From Stappia sp. TSB10P1A (GTDB lineage Bacteria; Pseudomonadota; Alphaproteobacteria; Rhizobiales; Stappiaceae), in assembly GCF_900185725.1 (NCBI RefSeq), contig NZ_FYAU01000002.1, forward strand, positions 1 through 59,358: DNA of 59,358 nt, in the 5' to 3' direction. Under the pieces are notes generated by a model that was not told where the DNA came from, did no database searches, and worked only from the letters and a program-made list of their open reading frames with translations. Position 1 is the first letter of the stretch. The number at the start of each line of letters is the position of its first letter. Below, piece by piece: positions 36,066-44,840 of the stretch. The translations under genes were made by a program, and so were the position numbers.

Positions 36066-38060
36066 CTATTCCGGCAGGCGGATCGTGAGTGCCGGATTGT
36101 AGGGGAAGAAGTTGAAGGGGCGCAGTGTGAAGCCCTTCCACATGGTCGACATCACCGGCCAGTCTTCCATGTGCGGTACATGGTGGAAGCCCATCGTGTA
36201 CCAGGTGACAATGTCGGTGTTGTCGATCGGCCGGTCCTGTCTCGTCCAGGCCGCCAGCGTGTCGGACCCGTCGCTCTGGAAGGCAAACCGGCCGCCCGCA
36301 TAACGCTCACCAGCGTTGTAGGGCGTGTTCCACAGCGTGTACTCGACATAGGCGTTGCGCTTCATCGGCATGTCGCCCTCATAGTCGAAGGGCGCGTAGG
36401 CGACGCTGTTGCCCGGCACGATCATGTAGCCGGGATGATGGCCGAGCGGGCCGTGCGCGTCCATGTTCATCACATGATACATGGCCGGCGTGGCGGGGGT
36501 GATCTTGTAGCGCCCTTCCAGCTCCGTCCTTGCCGTCGTGTTCTCGGTGACCCAGAACGAGCGTCGCGGCGCGCCGTCTTCCGGCTTGCCCGGAACGAGC
36601 GCCGTACGCATGAAGCTGTTCGCCTGGCCGTCGATGTCGAAGTCGAGGCGGAAGTTGAAATAGTGGTCGTGATTGGGGGCGATCAGGTTGGGCGCGACCA
36701 GCGTGCCGTAGCGTGTTTCCTCGGCCGCGCCCTCGTCATGCATCGACTTGATGGCGGCGCCTTTCACTGCGTCGAGGCCCGTCGAGCCGACCATCACGTC
36801 GATCCGGCCATCCTGATGGAAGACATAGTCGACGAGGTAGTCGTAGTTGCCGACTTCGGAGGCCGAGCGAAGGACGAGCTGCGTCGCCGGGCGTCCCTCG
36901 GCCGGGACCTGCTCGTTTTCGCCTTGCGCGAAGATCTCGAAATGCCGCCAGGCGGGATCGCCGATGCTGCGCTCGAAGATACAGATCGCGTCGGGAATTG
37001 AGAGGGGCGCGCCCTCGTCGGTATGCACCACCGCCGGCAGGAAGGTGGCATGGGCCGGGCAGTCGACGCCCGCGCGCAGCGGCGACAGGAAGATGCCGAA
37101 GCCGTACTCGCCGCTGTCCATGTAGGTGCGCCAGTACCAGCCGTCGTCCGGATCCATATACGGAACGAAGACCTCGGACAGATGCGCCTGGTAGAGGACG
37201 GACCGCCAGCGGTCGCGGTCGCGCACCTCGATATTGGACAGCACCACGCCCGGACGTTTGTCGACGCGGGCGCGGAAGCGCCAGATGTCCCAGGAGATCA
37301 GCCCGTTCTCGATGGTGATGTTGGTGCCGCCGGGCTGCGACAAGGTGACCGGATTGCCTCTGGGGCGCAGCGCGCCGGTGCGCGCCTCGACCTCGGCTTC
37401 CGTATAGCCCCAGCCGTCCTCGGGGATCGGCCGCACGCCGGTGTCGAACACCTGGACCACCGCTCCGGCATTGAGGTCGACGACCGCGTAGAGCCCCTCG
37501 ATCGGCTTGGCATAGAAGTTGGAGCCCTCGGGCAGCACGTAGCAGGGCACTTTCATCAGCCTGCGGCCGTCTTCCTCGGGCAGGCCGAAGCGCCCGGCGG
37601 TGAGCGGCAGGCAGAAGACCTGTTCGGCCGTCAGTCCGCGCTTTTCGAGGCCGGCGACGAAGTCCGGATCCGATGTCGCGAGATCCATCGCGGTCATGAA
37701 TTCGGCGACCAGGATCATCGTCTCGGCGGGAGCCGGCTCGACCGAGACGACCGCCCCGCCGGCAAGGTCGACCTCGGCGATGAAGACCCCGTCCCCCGTC
37801 TTGAAATGCACCTCGACGGCACGGGGCTCCGGATCGCCCTCGCGCCAGCCGAGGACCACGGATTTTTCCGGCTCTTTCAGCGAGATATAGGGAAAGAGCG
37901 TGCCGTCGCCGGCATGGCCGGCCTGGGTCAGCAGCGCCACTGCCTCGGTGATTTCCGCCTCGGTCAAGGCATCGAGCGGATGGCTTGCGGCCGGCATCGC
38001 GGCGGATGCCAGCAGCCCGGCGGCCACGCAGGCGGCCGCCACGGATCGAATATGCGACAT
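36066..38060 (-). CDS. tynA: copper-containing primary amine oxidase
   Basis: A 664-residue secreted quinoprotein. The signal peptide ends near residue 26 (AMPAASH). Tyr406 in the N-Y-D motif is the topaquinone precursor. Asp315 in YMDSG is the catalytic base. His464 and His466 (PNHDH) and His627 (GFHHVPH, before EDWP) bind copper. It oxidises a primary amine to an aldehyde with release of NH3 and H2O2 in the periplasm. The length fits bacterial enzymes lacking the large N-terminal D1 domain. It separates ccoNOQP from ccoGHIS and is divergent from ccoG. The symbol is by similarity only. Confidence 0.92.
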   Translation of the reverse strand: MSHIRSVAAACVAAGLLASAAMPAASHPLDALTEAEITEAVALLTQAGHAGDGTLFPYISLKEPEKSVVLGWREGDPEPRAVEVHFKTGDGVFIAEVDLAGGAVVSVEPAPAETMILVAEFMTAMDLATSDPDFVAGLEKRGLTAEQVFCLPLTAGRFGLPEEDGRRLMKVPCYVLPEGSNFYAKPIEGLYAVVDLNAGAVVQVFDTGVRPIPEDGWGYTEAEVEARTGALRPRGNPVTLSQPGGTNITIENGLISWDIWRFRARVDKRPGVVLSNIEVRDRDRWRSVLYQAHLSEVFVPYMDPDDGWYWRTYMDSGEYGFGIFLSPLRAGVDCPAHATFLPAVVHTDEGAPLSIPDAICIFERSIGDPAWRHFEIFAQGENEQVPAEGRPATQLVLRSASEVGNYDYLVDYVFHQDGRIDVMVGSTGLDAVKGAAIKSMHDEGAAEETRYGTLVAPNLIAPNHDHYFNFRLDFDIDGQANSFMRTALVPGKPEDGAPRRSFWVTENTTARTELEGRYKITPATPAMYHVMNMDAHGPLGHHPGYMIVPGNSVAYAPFDYEGDMPMKRNAYVEYTLWNTPYNAGERYAGGRFAFQSDGSDTLAAWTRQDRPIDNTDIVTWYTMGFHHVPHMEDWPVMSTMWKGFTLRPFNFFPYNPALTIRLPE

Positions 38061-38444
38061 GGAAGTGTCCCTCCTCGAAGTCTACCCGTCTGGAAGCGGT
38101 GCCGGATCTGCCGTCCGGTCGTGCCCGCCGATCGGAAAGGATAGCGGCGGGCGGCGGAAGAGGTTGTGCAATTGTGGCCAGAGGCGCAGGATCGAGGACG
38201 GTTTTCCGGCGCCGCATCGCTTGACGCCGATCAAGGCGGCGGGCTGCCGCGTCGGATAGTGTCGTCGGCACAGGCTGCGGAGCCGGTCCCGGCTGCCGGC
38301 GGCGGATTGTCGCGGAGCTGACGTGTCGCAATCCGCTCGTTGGCGGCGGGCGGTAGACTCGCGCCGAAACGGGCGCCTCCGCCGGAACCCGACAGCATCC
38401 CGAATTCGGGACGGCGGAACCCATAGAGATGGGAGCCCACTGAG
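38061..38444. promoter_or_regulatory. divergent amine oxidase/ccoG control region
   Basis: No gene is visible in these 384 bases. It contains the FixK/Fnr box at 38221-38234 and, toward ccoG, a -10-like GATAGT. GAGGAGGGACAC lies before the amine oxidase ATG, and GGGAG before ccoG. No clear sigma70 promoter was found for the amine oxidase. Confidence 0.5.
38221..38260 (+). promoter_or_regulatory. FixK/Fnr-dependent promoter of ccoGHIS
   Basis: A perfect TTGA-CGCCGA-TCAA at 38221-38234 is followed by GATAGT at 38255-38260, the same spacing as in the ccoN promoter. The leader would be about 175 bases. The box is also 160 bases from the divergent amine oxidase start. Confidence 0.85.
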
Positions 38445-39914
38445 ATGGACGGAACAATGCGCGCAGAATCGGATCCCTCCGGCGCCGGTGGACAGCCGGA
38501 AGAATGGTTCGCCTCGGCCAAGAAGATCTACCCGATGGCGGTGCACGGCACCTTCCGCAAGATCAAGTGGGCGGTGCTCTTCGCAACCCTTGGCATCTAC
38601 TACTTCCTGCCCTTCCTGCGCTGGGACCGTGGACCCGATGCTCCGGACCAGGCGGTGCTGATCGATCTTGCCGGCCGGCGCGCGTATTTCTTCTTCATCG
38701 AGATCTGGCCGCAGGAGGTCTATTACCTCACCGGTCTCCTGATCCTCGCGGCGATGGTGCTGTTCCTGATGAACGCGGTCGCCGGCCGCATCTGGTGCGG
38801 CTATCTCTGTCCGCAGACCGTGTGGACCGACCTGTTCCTGTGGGTCGAGCGGGTGGTCGAGGGCGACCGGCGCGAGCGGATCCTGCTCGACGCCGAGCCC
38901 TGGACCGCCACCAAGGTCATGCAGAAATTCTCCAAACACACGCTGTGGCTGATGATTGCCTGGTGGACGGGCGGCGCCTGGGTGCTCTACTTCGCCGACG
39001 CGCCGAGCCTGGTGAAGTCGCTGGCGACCGGCGAGGCGCCATTCTCCGCCTATCTGTGGATCGGCATCCTCACCTTCACCACCTATGCCCTTGCCGGCCA
39101 CATGCGCGAGCAGGTCTGCATCTTCCTGTGCCCGTGGCCGCGCATCCAGGCGGCGCTGACCGACGAGGAGGCGCTCAACGTCACCTATCGCTACGACCGC
39201 GGCGAGCCGCGCGGCTCGCTGAAGCAGAACCGCAAGCGCGAGGAGGAGGGGCTGCCGGCGGGCGATTGCATCGACTGCCAATTGTGCGTCCACGCCTGCC
39301 CGACCGGCGTCGACATCCGTCAGGGCACCCAGCTCGGCTGCATCCAGTGCGGATTGTGCATCGACGCCTGCGACACGGTGATGGACAAGGTCGGCAAGCC
39401 GCACGGGCTGATCGCCTACGATACCGACGAGAACATCAAGCGGCGCATGGAGGGCCGGGAGACCGTGGTGCGGATGATCCGGCCGCGCACCATCATCTAT
39501 GCCTGTATCATCGTCGCGGTCACCGCGATCATGGCCTATGCGCTGGTGACCCGCGAACACGAGGGCATGAGCGTTCTGCACGACCGCAACCCGATCTATG
39601 TGGAACTGTCCGACGGCAGCGTGCGCAACGGCTACACCATCCGGATGCTGAACAAGCGCCTGGCCGCGCGCGAGTTCGCCCTGTCGGTGGAAGGCATGCC
39701 GGAGGGCACCCGCATCGAGGTGGTCGGCATCAGCGAGGCGGTGGAGGGCCATCCCCTGGTGCCGATCGGTCCGGACACCACCCGCGAGTTGCGCGTGCTG
39801 GTGTTTTCGCCGGTCGGTGCGGAGCTTGCAAAGTCGACCCCCGTCACCTTCCGCCTGCGCGACATGGCAAGCGGCGACATGGCGACGTCGAGCGACTTCT
39901 TCAAGGCGCCGTAA
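38445..39914 (+). CDS. ccoG: cytochrome c oxidase accessory protein CcoG (FixG/RdxA)
   Basis: A 489-residue membrane iron-sulfur protein: five helices (including WCGYLCPQTVW after the second), two [4Fe-4S] ferredoxin motifs (Cys275, 278, 281, 285 and Cys299, 302, 305, 309), and a C-terminal periplasmic Ig-like domain (about 375-489). CcoG reduces Cu(II) to Cu(I) for cbb3 assembly. GGGAG precedes the ATG; an in-frame ATG at 38457 is also possible. It starts the ccoGHIS operon. Confidence 0.95.
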   Translation: MDGTMRAESDPSGAGGQPEEWFASAKKIYPMAVHGTFRKIKWAVLFATLGIYYFLPFLRWDRGPDAPDQAVLIDLAGRRAYFFFIEIWPQEVYYLTGLLILAAMVLFLMNAVAGRIWCGYLCPQTVWTDLFLWVERVVEGDRRERILLDAEPWTATKVMQKFSKHTLWLMIAWWTGGAWVLYFADAPSLVKSLATGEAPFSAYLWIGILTFTTYALAGHMREQVCIFLCPWPRIQAALTDEEALNVTYRYDRGEPRGSLKQNRKREEEGLPAGDCIDCQLCVHACPTGVDIRQGTQLGCIQCGLCIDACDTVMDKVGKPHGLIAYDTDENIKRRMEGRETVVRMIRPRTIIYACIIVAVTAIMAYALVTREHEGMSVLHDRNPIYVELSDGSVRNGYTIRMLNKRLAAREFALSVEGMPEGTRIEVVGISEAVEGHPLVPIGPDTTRELRVLVFSPVGAELAKSTPVTFRLRDMASGDMATSSDFFKAP

Positions 39915-39946
39915 GCAGCGGCTGTCGACACGTACTAACCCGGATC

Positions 39947-39973
39947 GGAGGCTTGCGGCTGTCGCGAGCCTCC
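39947..39973. other. stem-loop between ccoG and ccoH
   Basis: GGAGGCTTGCG and CGCGAGCCTCC pair over 11 positions including one G-T, around GCTGT, in the 111-base ccoG-ccoH gap. Without a T-tract it more likely tunes mRNA processing or read-through than ends transcription. Confidence 0.45.
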
Positions 39974-40025
39974 CCCATCCGTTAAAATCGCCCCCAATGG
40001 AAACAGCATCGACCAGGAGTTGAAG

Positions 40026-40550
40026 ATGGCCGGAACCGCCGCTGGAGCGCAGCACCAGACAACCGAGCGCAAGATGACCGGGCGAACGGTCCTTGCATGG
40101 CTTGGCGGTTTCTTCTTCGTGATGCTGGTCGCCAACATCTTCTTCGTCTATTTCGCCCTGAGCACCTTCCCCGGCGTGGTGACGGACCGCGTCTACGAGG
40201 CGGGACAGGCCTATAACGGGGAAATCGCGGCCTCCCGTGCCCAGAAAGCGCTGAACTGGGATGTTGCCGGCAATGTCACCCGCGACGACAACGGCGTCGC
40301 GCGGATCGAGGTGACGGCGCGCGACAGCAATGGTGCGCCGCTGTCGGGGCTGGCGGTCGAGGCGACGCTGCAGCGCCCCGCGAGCCCGGAGCCGGCCCGC
40401 AAGCTGGTGCTGAGCGAAGGCGAACTTGGCCGTTATTCGGCCGAGGCGGAAGAAATCGCGCCGGGCCGCTGGATACTGCAACTCGACGCAAGGTCCGGAG
40501 AGGACGGGGAGGCCTTCCGTTCGCAGAACCGGATCTTCTTTGCCGAATAG
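40026..40550 (+). CDS. ccoH: cbb3 oxidase assembly protein CcoH (FixH)
   Basis: A 174-residue single-pass membrane protein: helix at about 21-45, conserved F-P-G-V-V-T-D-R-V-Y-E-A-G-Q-A-Y-N just after it, then a periplasmic FixH domain. It binds CcoN/CcoP intermediates during cbb3 assembly. AGGAG is six bases before the ATG at 40026; a TTG at 40020 abuts that site and is rejected. Confidence 0.92.
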   Translation: MAGTAAGAQHQTTERKMTGRTVLAWLGGFFFVMLVANIFFVYFALSTFPGVVTDRVYEAGQAYNGEIAASRAQKALNWDVAGNVTRDDNGVARIEVTARDSNGAPLSGLAVEATLQRPASPEPARKLVLSEGELGRYSAEAEEIAPGRWILQLDARSGEDGEAFRSQNRIFFAE

Positions 40551-40580
40551 ACGGCGGGAAGAGGAGGAGCGGCGACCGAC

Positions 40581-42863
40581 ATGACCGTGCATGAGCGCGA
40601 CTGGGATGCCTTCGTCACCCTGAAGGACGACGGCAAGGCCCATATGGATCTCGCCGTCGAGGGGGTGACCTGTGCCGCCTGCATGGTGGAGATCGAGCAG
40701 GGGCTCGGCCTGGAGCCGGGCGTCGAACGGGCCCGCCTCAACCTGACCAGCCACCGGCTTGCCGTGGAGTGGTGCCAGGAGACGACGAGCGCCGAGCGGA
40801 TCATCGAGGTGCTGACGCAGCTCGGCTACCGGGCCCATCCCTTCGATCCGGCGGATGTGCGCGAGCGCTCCGACGCGGCCGGGCGGGAGCTCTTGCGCGC
40901 GCTGGCCGTCTCCGGCTTCGCGATGATGAACATCATGCTGCTGTCTGTCTCGGTCTGGTCGGGCAATGTCAGCGGCATTGATGCCGAGACGCGCGACTTC
41001 TTCCACTGGGTGTCTGCCCTGATCGCGCTGCCGGCCGCCGTCTATGCCGGCCGGCCGTTCCTGCGTTCGGCCTTTGCGGCGCTGCGGGCGGGGCGGCTCA
41101 ACATGGACGTGCCGATCGTCATCGGCGTGACGCTGGCCCTGTTCCTGTCGGTGATGCAGACGGTCCAGTCGGCCCACCACGCCTATTTCGAATCCGCCGT
41201 CATGCTGCTGTTCTTCCTGCTGATCGGCCGCTATCTCGATCATATGATGCGCCGCCGCACCCGGGCCTTCGCCGAGAACATCGCGGCGCTGAAGGCGGAG
41301 ACGGCGGTGATCCAGCGCCCGGACGGATCCTTGCGCGAGGTGCCGCTGTCGCGGGTCGAGCCGGGCGCCCTGATCCATGTGCGCGCCGGCGAGCGCGTGC
41401 CGCTCGACGGGCGCGTCGTCGCCGGCCATTCGGAGATCGACCAGAGCCTGGTGACCGGCGAGACCGCGCTCGCCGGCGTCGGGCCGGGAGATGCGGTCTA
41501 TGCGGGCACGACCAACGCCTCCGCCAGCCTGACCGTGCAGGTGACCGTCGCCTCCGGCGCGACGCTGCTGGACGAGGTGACGCGCTTGCTGGAAACCGCC
41601 GCCCAGGCCCGCTCGCGCTATGTCCAACTCGCCGACCGGGTCGCCAAGCACTATTCGCCGGTGGTGCATCTGGCCGCCCTGCTGACCTTCGCCGGCTGGT
41701 ATCTGGCCGGCAGCGGCTGGCAGCCGGCGCTGGTGATTTCCATCTCCGTGCTGATCATCACCTGCCCCTGCGCGCTCGGCCTTGCGGTGCCGGCGGTGCA
41801 GGTGGTGACCTCCGGCCTGTTGTTCCGCGCCGGCGTTCTGCTGCATTCGGGCGATGCCATCGAGCGCCTCGCCGAGGCCGACACCATCGTCTTCGACAAG
41901 ACCGGCACGCTGACGCTGCCGTTGCCGGAAGTCGCCGGGGCCAGCGATATCGCCCCCGACACCCTGCATCTGGCCGGCCGGCTGGCACTGGCAAGTCGCC
42001 ACCCGCTGGCGACCGCGCTGGCGCGCGCCGCCGATGCCGCGGTGCCGTTGGACGAGGTGCGCGAGACGCCGGGCGAGGGCATCGCCGCCCTGTTCGAGGG
42101 GCGCGAATTGCGGCTCGGCAGCGCCCGTTTCTGCGGGATGGACGAGGCCGAGGTGGCGGCCTTCGCCGCGCGGCATCCGGGCAGTTCGCTGATCGCCTTC
42201 CGCGATGGCGATGCCCCGGCGGTACCGTTCGCGGTCGGCCAGCGGCTGCGGCCGGATGCGGTGGAGACGGTGGCGCGGCTGCGCCGCGACGGCTACCGGC
42301 TGGCCATCCTGTCCGGCGACCGCACGGCTCCGGTCGAGCAGGTTGCGCGGGACCTCGGCATCGACGACTGGTCGGCCGAACTCACCCCGACGGCCAAGAT
42401 CGCCCGGCTGGAGCATCTGGCCGGCGAGGGGCGCAAGGTGCTGATGGCCGGCGACGGGCTCAACGATGCGCCGGCGCTGGCCGCCGCCCATGTGTCGATC
42501 TCGCCGGTGACGGCGGTGCATGTCGCGCAGGCCGCGGCCGATGCCGTCTTCCTCGGCGACAAGCTGGCGCCGGTCGCCGACGCGCTCGGTCATGCCCGGC
42601 GGGCGCACCGGGCGATGGTGCAGAACCTGCGCTTTTCGGTGCTCTACAATTTCGTCGCCGTTCCCTTCGCGGTGGCCGGCTTCGTCACCCCGCTCTGGGC
42701 GGCGCTGGCGATGTCCTCGTCTTCGCTGGTGGTGACGCTGAACGCGCTGCGGCTGCGGCTTGGCGATCCGCATGCGGCGCAGGCCCATTCCGCGCCCGCC
42801 CCGGCGCCCGCTTCCCCGAAGCGGGACCGCGGCGCGGCCCGGCCGGCAGTGGAGGCCGCCTGA
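40581..42863 (+). CDS. ccoI: copper-transporting P1B-type ATPase CcoI (FixI)
   Basis: A 760-residue heavy-metal ATPase. The N-terminal HMA domain has GVTCAACM (Cys31, Cys34), the membrane metal site is C-P-C at 395-397, the phosphorylated Asp439 is in DKTGT, and GDGLNDAPAL closes the P domain. In this operon it delivers copper across the inner membrane for the CcoN CuB centre, rather than conferring bulk copper tolerance. The C-terminal 30 residues are Pro/Ala-rich and unconserved. The stop overlaps ccoS by one base. Confidence 0.95.
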   Translation: MTVHERDWDAFVTLKDDGKAHMDLAVEGVTCAACMVEIEQGLGLEPGVERARLNLTSHRLAVEWCQETTSAERIIEVLTQLGYRAHPFDPADVRERSDAAGRELLRALAVSGFAMMNIMLLSVSVWSGNVSGIDAETRDFFHWVSALIALPAAVYAGRPFLRSAFAALRAGRLNMDVPIVIGVTLALFLSVMQTVQSAHHAYFESAVMLLFFLLIGRYLDHMMRRRTRAFAENIAALKAETAVIQRPDGSLREVPLSRVEPGALIHVRAGERVPLDGRVVAGHSEIDQSLVTGETALAGVGPGDAVYAGTTNASASLTVQVTVASGATLLDEVTRLLETAAQARSRYVQLADRVAKHYSPVVHLAALLTFAGWYLAGSGWQPALVISISVLIITCPCALGLAVPAVQVVTSGLLFRAGVLLHSGDAIERLAEADTIVFDKTGTLTLPLPEVAGASDIAPDTLHLAGRLALASRHPLATALARAADAAVPLDEVRETPGEGIAALFEGRELRLGSARFCGMDEAEVAAFAARHPGSSLIAFRDGDAPAVPFAVGQRLRPDAVETVARLRRDGYRLAILSGDRTAPVEQVARDLGIDDWSAELTPTAKIARLEHLAGEGRKVLMAGDGLNDAPALAAAHVSISPVTAVHVAQAAADAVFLGDKLAPVADALGHARRAHRAMVQNLRFSVLYNFVAVPFAVAGFVTPLWAALAMSSSSLVVTLNALRLRLGDPHAAQAHSAPAPAPASPKRDRGAARPAVEAA

Positions 42864-43039
42864 TGGACGTCCTGATCTATCTCATTCCGGCGGCGCTGGC
42901 GCTCGGGCTGCTCGGTCTGATCGGGTTCCTCTGGTCGCTGAAGTCCGGCCAGTACGAGGACCTGGAGGGCGCCAAGTACCGGATCCTGCAGGATGACGAC
43001 CTGCCGGAGGATGAGCGAAAAAACGATCGGCCGGGCTAA
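42863..43039 (+). CDS. ccoS: cbb3 oxidase maturation protein CcoS
   Basis: A 58-residue protein: one membrane helix (about 4-24) followed by L-W-S-L-K-S-G-Q-Y-E-D-L-E-G-A-K-Y-R-I-L, the standard CcoS motif, and an acidic tail. GGAGG lies seven bases before the ATG, which overlaps the ccoI TGA. CcoS is needed to insert heme b and CuB into CcoN. It ends ccoGHIS. Confidence 0.93.
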   Translation: MDVLIYLIPAALALGLLGLIGFLWSLKSGQYEDLEGAKYRILQDDDLPEDERKNDRPG

Positions 43040-43089
43040 CCGATATTTCAGATTTCCCGTGCCATATGAAGGGGCACCGGAGGTTCAAC

Positions 43090-43590
43090 GTGTCGCTTGA
43101 TCTGGCATCCCTGACCTTTCTTCTCGTCGAGGACAGCGCTTACATGCGCACCATCCTGCGCACGATGCTGCAGGGATTCGGCGCGCGGCGTATCGTCGAG
43201 GCGGAAGATGGCGCCTCGGGCCTCGAGGCCATGGAACGCGCCAATCCGGACATCCTGATCCTCGACTGGGTGATGCCGATCCTCGACGGCGCCGACATGG
43301 TGCGGATGATCCGCAATCCGCATAATCCCTTCGCCTATATCCCGATCATCATGGTGACGGGCCACACCGAACGCAGCCGCATCATCGAGGCGCGCCGGCT
43401 CGGCGTGCACGAACTGCTGTCCAAGCCGATTTCCGCCAAGGCGCTCTATCAGCGGGTCAGCAGCGTCATCATGCAGCCGCGCGATTTCGTCAAGACGCCG
43501 AGCTATTTCGGTCCCGCGCCGCGCGAGATCCGCAACCGGCAGAAGATCTGGCAGGGCATGGACAACGGCGAGAACGGCAAGGCCGCCTGA
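43090..43590 (+). CDS. CheY-like response regulator with conserved C-terminal tail
   Basis: A 166-residue protein: receiver domain (about 8-128) with VEDS at 13-16, phospho-acceptor Asp59 in LILDWVMP, Thr90 and Lys112 in LSKPI, then a 35-residue tail with F-V-K-T-x-S-Y-F-G-P. That tail is recurrent in alphaproteobacterial single-receiver proteins (from memory). The GTG at 43090 has GGAGG six bases upstream; the ATG at 43066 does not. It is 50 bases after ccoS and could be co-transcribed. Output partner unknown. Confidence 0.75.
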   Translation: MSLDLASLTFLLVEDSAYMRTILRTMLQGFGARRIVEAEDGASGLEAMERANPDILILDWVMPILDGADMVRMIRNPHNPFAYIPIIMVTGHTERSRIIEARRLGVHELLSKPISAKALYQRVSSVIMQPRDFVKTPSYFGPAPREIRNRQKIWQGMDNGENGKAA

Positions 43591-43689
43591 GCCCATCGGG
43601 ACCGCCTGAGCCGGCCGTCATCGCCGCAATTTCCACCTCTTTCCGCCGTCCCCGCAACGCCCCTGGAACTCGTCAGGCCTGACCCTCGA

Positions 43690-43974
43690 TCAGTCCTCGT
43701 CGGGCCCCCGCACGGACGGGCCGGCCGGATCCTCGGCATCATGGTCCTCGGACGGGGCGGGGTCGCGCTGTGCCGCCGCCTTGCGCCGGCGAAGGTTGGC
43801 GCGCAGGGCCGCGGCCAGACGCGCCGCGCGGTCTTCCTCGCGGTTGGCCGACTTGCCGCTCCTGGCGGTGTCGCTGCCAGAGACGCTGCCAGAGACGCTG
43901 CCAGAGACGCTGCCGGCGTTCTTGCCGCTGTCGGGCGCTGCGCTCTTGCTGATGTGTCGCGGACGATCCGTCAC
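43690..43974 (-). CDS. small hypothetical protein with SGSV tandem repeat
   Basis: A 94-residue hydrophilic protein. Residues about 21-34 are a Gly/Ser/Val repeat (S-G-S-V four times) encoded by a 12-bp DNA tandem repeat. A basic helix follows (R-L-A-A-A-L-R-A-N-L-R-R-R-K) and then an acidic tail. The Arg-rich helix resembles small conserved Hyphomicrobiales proteins of unknown function. The start is GTG with GGGGA upstream. No function can be assigned. Confidence 0.55.
   Translation of the reverse strand: MTDRPRHISKSAAPDSGKNAGSVSGSVSGSVSGSDTARSGKSANREEDRAARLAAALRANLRRRKAAAQRDPAPSEDHDAEDPAGPSVRGPDED
43873..43914. repeat. 12-bp tandem repeat, 3.5 copies
   Basis: The unit GCTGCCAGAGAC occurs three times exactly plus a half unit, in frame inside the small hypothetical gene, giving the S-G-S-V protein repeat. 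The unit length is a multiple of three, so copy-number change would not shift the frame. Confidence 0.9.
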
Positions 43975-44177
43975 GCCAATCCCCGTGCATGGTGAGGCTT
44001 GTCGACGCGCCGCGCTGGGGATTTGCCTGCCCGGTGCGCGGTGCGGCTTTCAGGATATGCCGCAAAACCGGGGCGGATCGCAAGGACTCCGAGGGCGCGC
44101 CGGGACGGCCGCGCCTGGCCGTTGCCGGCCTGGCGGAGCGGGACGTGGATTGCGATGTCAAAACCCGTGAACCCCTC

Positions 44178-44204
44178 TTGACCATGCCGGAATTTGCGCA
44201 TACA
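44178..44204 (+). promoter_or_regulatory. promoter of tRNA-Thr
   Basis: TTGACC at 44178-44183 and CATACA at 44199-44204 lie 12 bases before the tRNA, in the expected places for a stable-RNA promoter. Confidence 0.5.
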
Positions 44205-44216
44205 CCCGCGCTCATC

Positions 44217-44291
<75 letters not shown>

Positions 44292-44332
44292 TCCATCCCC
44301 TTGAAATCGTTATTCTCCCTTGCTTTTTGGCC

Positions 44333-44400
44333 GCTGTTCGCAAGTCTCCAGTCGATCTGCGTGCAGGAACACGCAGATCGACTGGAGACTTGCGAACAGC
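44333..44400. repeat. perfect 31-bp inverted repeat (hairpin) downstream of tRNA-Thr
   Basis: Arms 44333-44363 and 44370-44400 are exact complements over 31 bases with a 6-nt CAGGAA loop. The left arm begins GCTGTTCGCAAGTC. No T-tract or coding frame accompanies it, and no transposase lies between or beside the arms. Confidence 0.9.
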
Positions 44401-44716
44401 TGCGGGATCTGGCGCCAGTTTATGCCCGGATTGGTGCAGGTGACGGGTAGGTGGCCGATGTGAAGGCGATTGCCGTCGGCGCCGCCAATGATCTCGTCTG
44501 CGCTGACTGGGGTCGTGTTGCTCAGTCGATTGCTGCGATCGGAAAGCGTTGCTTCCTGTCGGTGCGGCTCGGCTCACGCTGCCCAACGGCCTCAAGATCC
44601 GTGCCTTGCAAGCAAGATGCAGCACCGATCAGGCTGTGATGCCGCAATAGTATGCAAGTCCTGCGGTCAAGGCTCGATGGCGGCAGGCAAAATTTACCCT
44701 TTACGATGACCCACCT

Positions 44717-44758
44717 TTGACTGACATCAAATGGTTGTGCACGCGGGTGCCCTAAGCG
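44717..44758 (+). promoter_or_regulatory. FixK/Fnr-type promoter before the HlyD/RbbA operon
   Basis: A perfect TTGA-CTGACA-TCAA at 44717-44730 with a -10-like TAAGCG at 44753-44758. The box-to-(-10) spacing is within one base or so of that at ccoN and ccoG. The leader before ATG 44841 would be about 75 bases. Confidence 0.7.
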
Positions 44759-44840
44759 TGCATTATGCAAAGCATGATCGGCGCTGTGCAGGCGCAGGCC
44801 GACATGACGCCATGCATTTTCTGTTTGCAAGGGACTTTCG

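Larger units (their letters stand above)
44292..44840. other. gene-free segment between tRNA-Thr and export operon
   Basis: No convincing gene is present in these 549 bases. They hold a perfect 31-bp inverted repeat, a FixK/Fnr box with -10, and a stretch of lower G+C (about 44640-44730) than the surrounding genes. GGGAC lies before the HlyD-type ATG. Confidence 0.6.

Noticed and set aside
38082-42788. A 1,568-codon minus-strand open frame across ccoG, ccoH and ccoI
   Set aside because: It is antisense to three well-conserved genes with complete motifs. Long antisense frames are common in DNA this rich in G+C, and its translation has no recognisable domain.
44333-44400. The 31-bp inverted repeat considered as insertion-sequence ends
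   Set aside because: Only six bases lie between the arms, there is no transposase and no flanking target duplication was seen.
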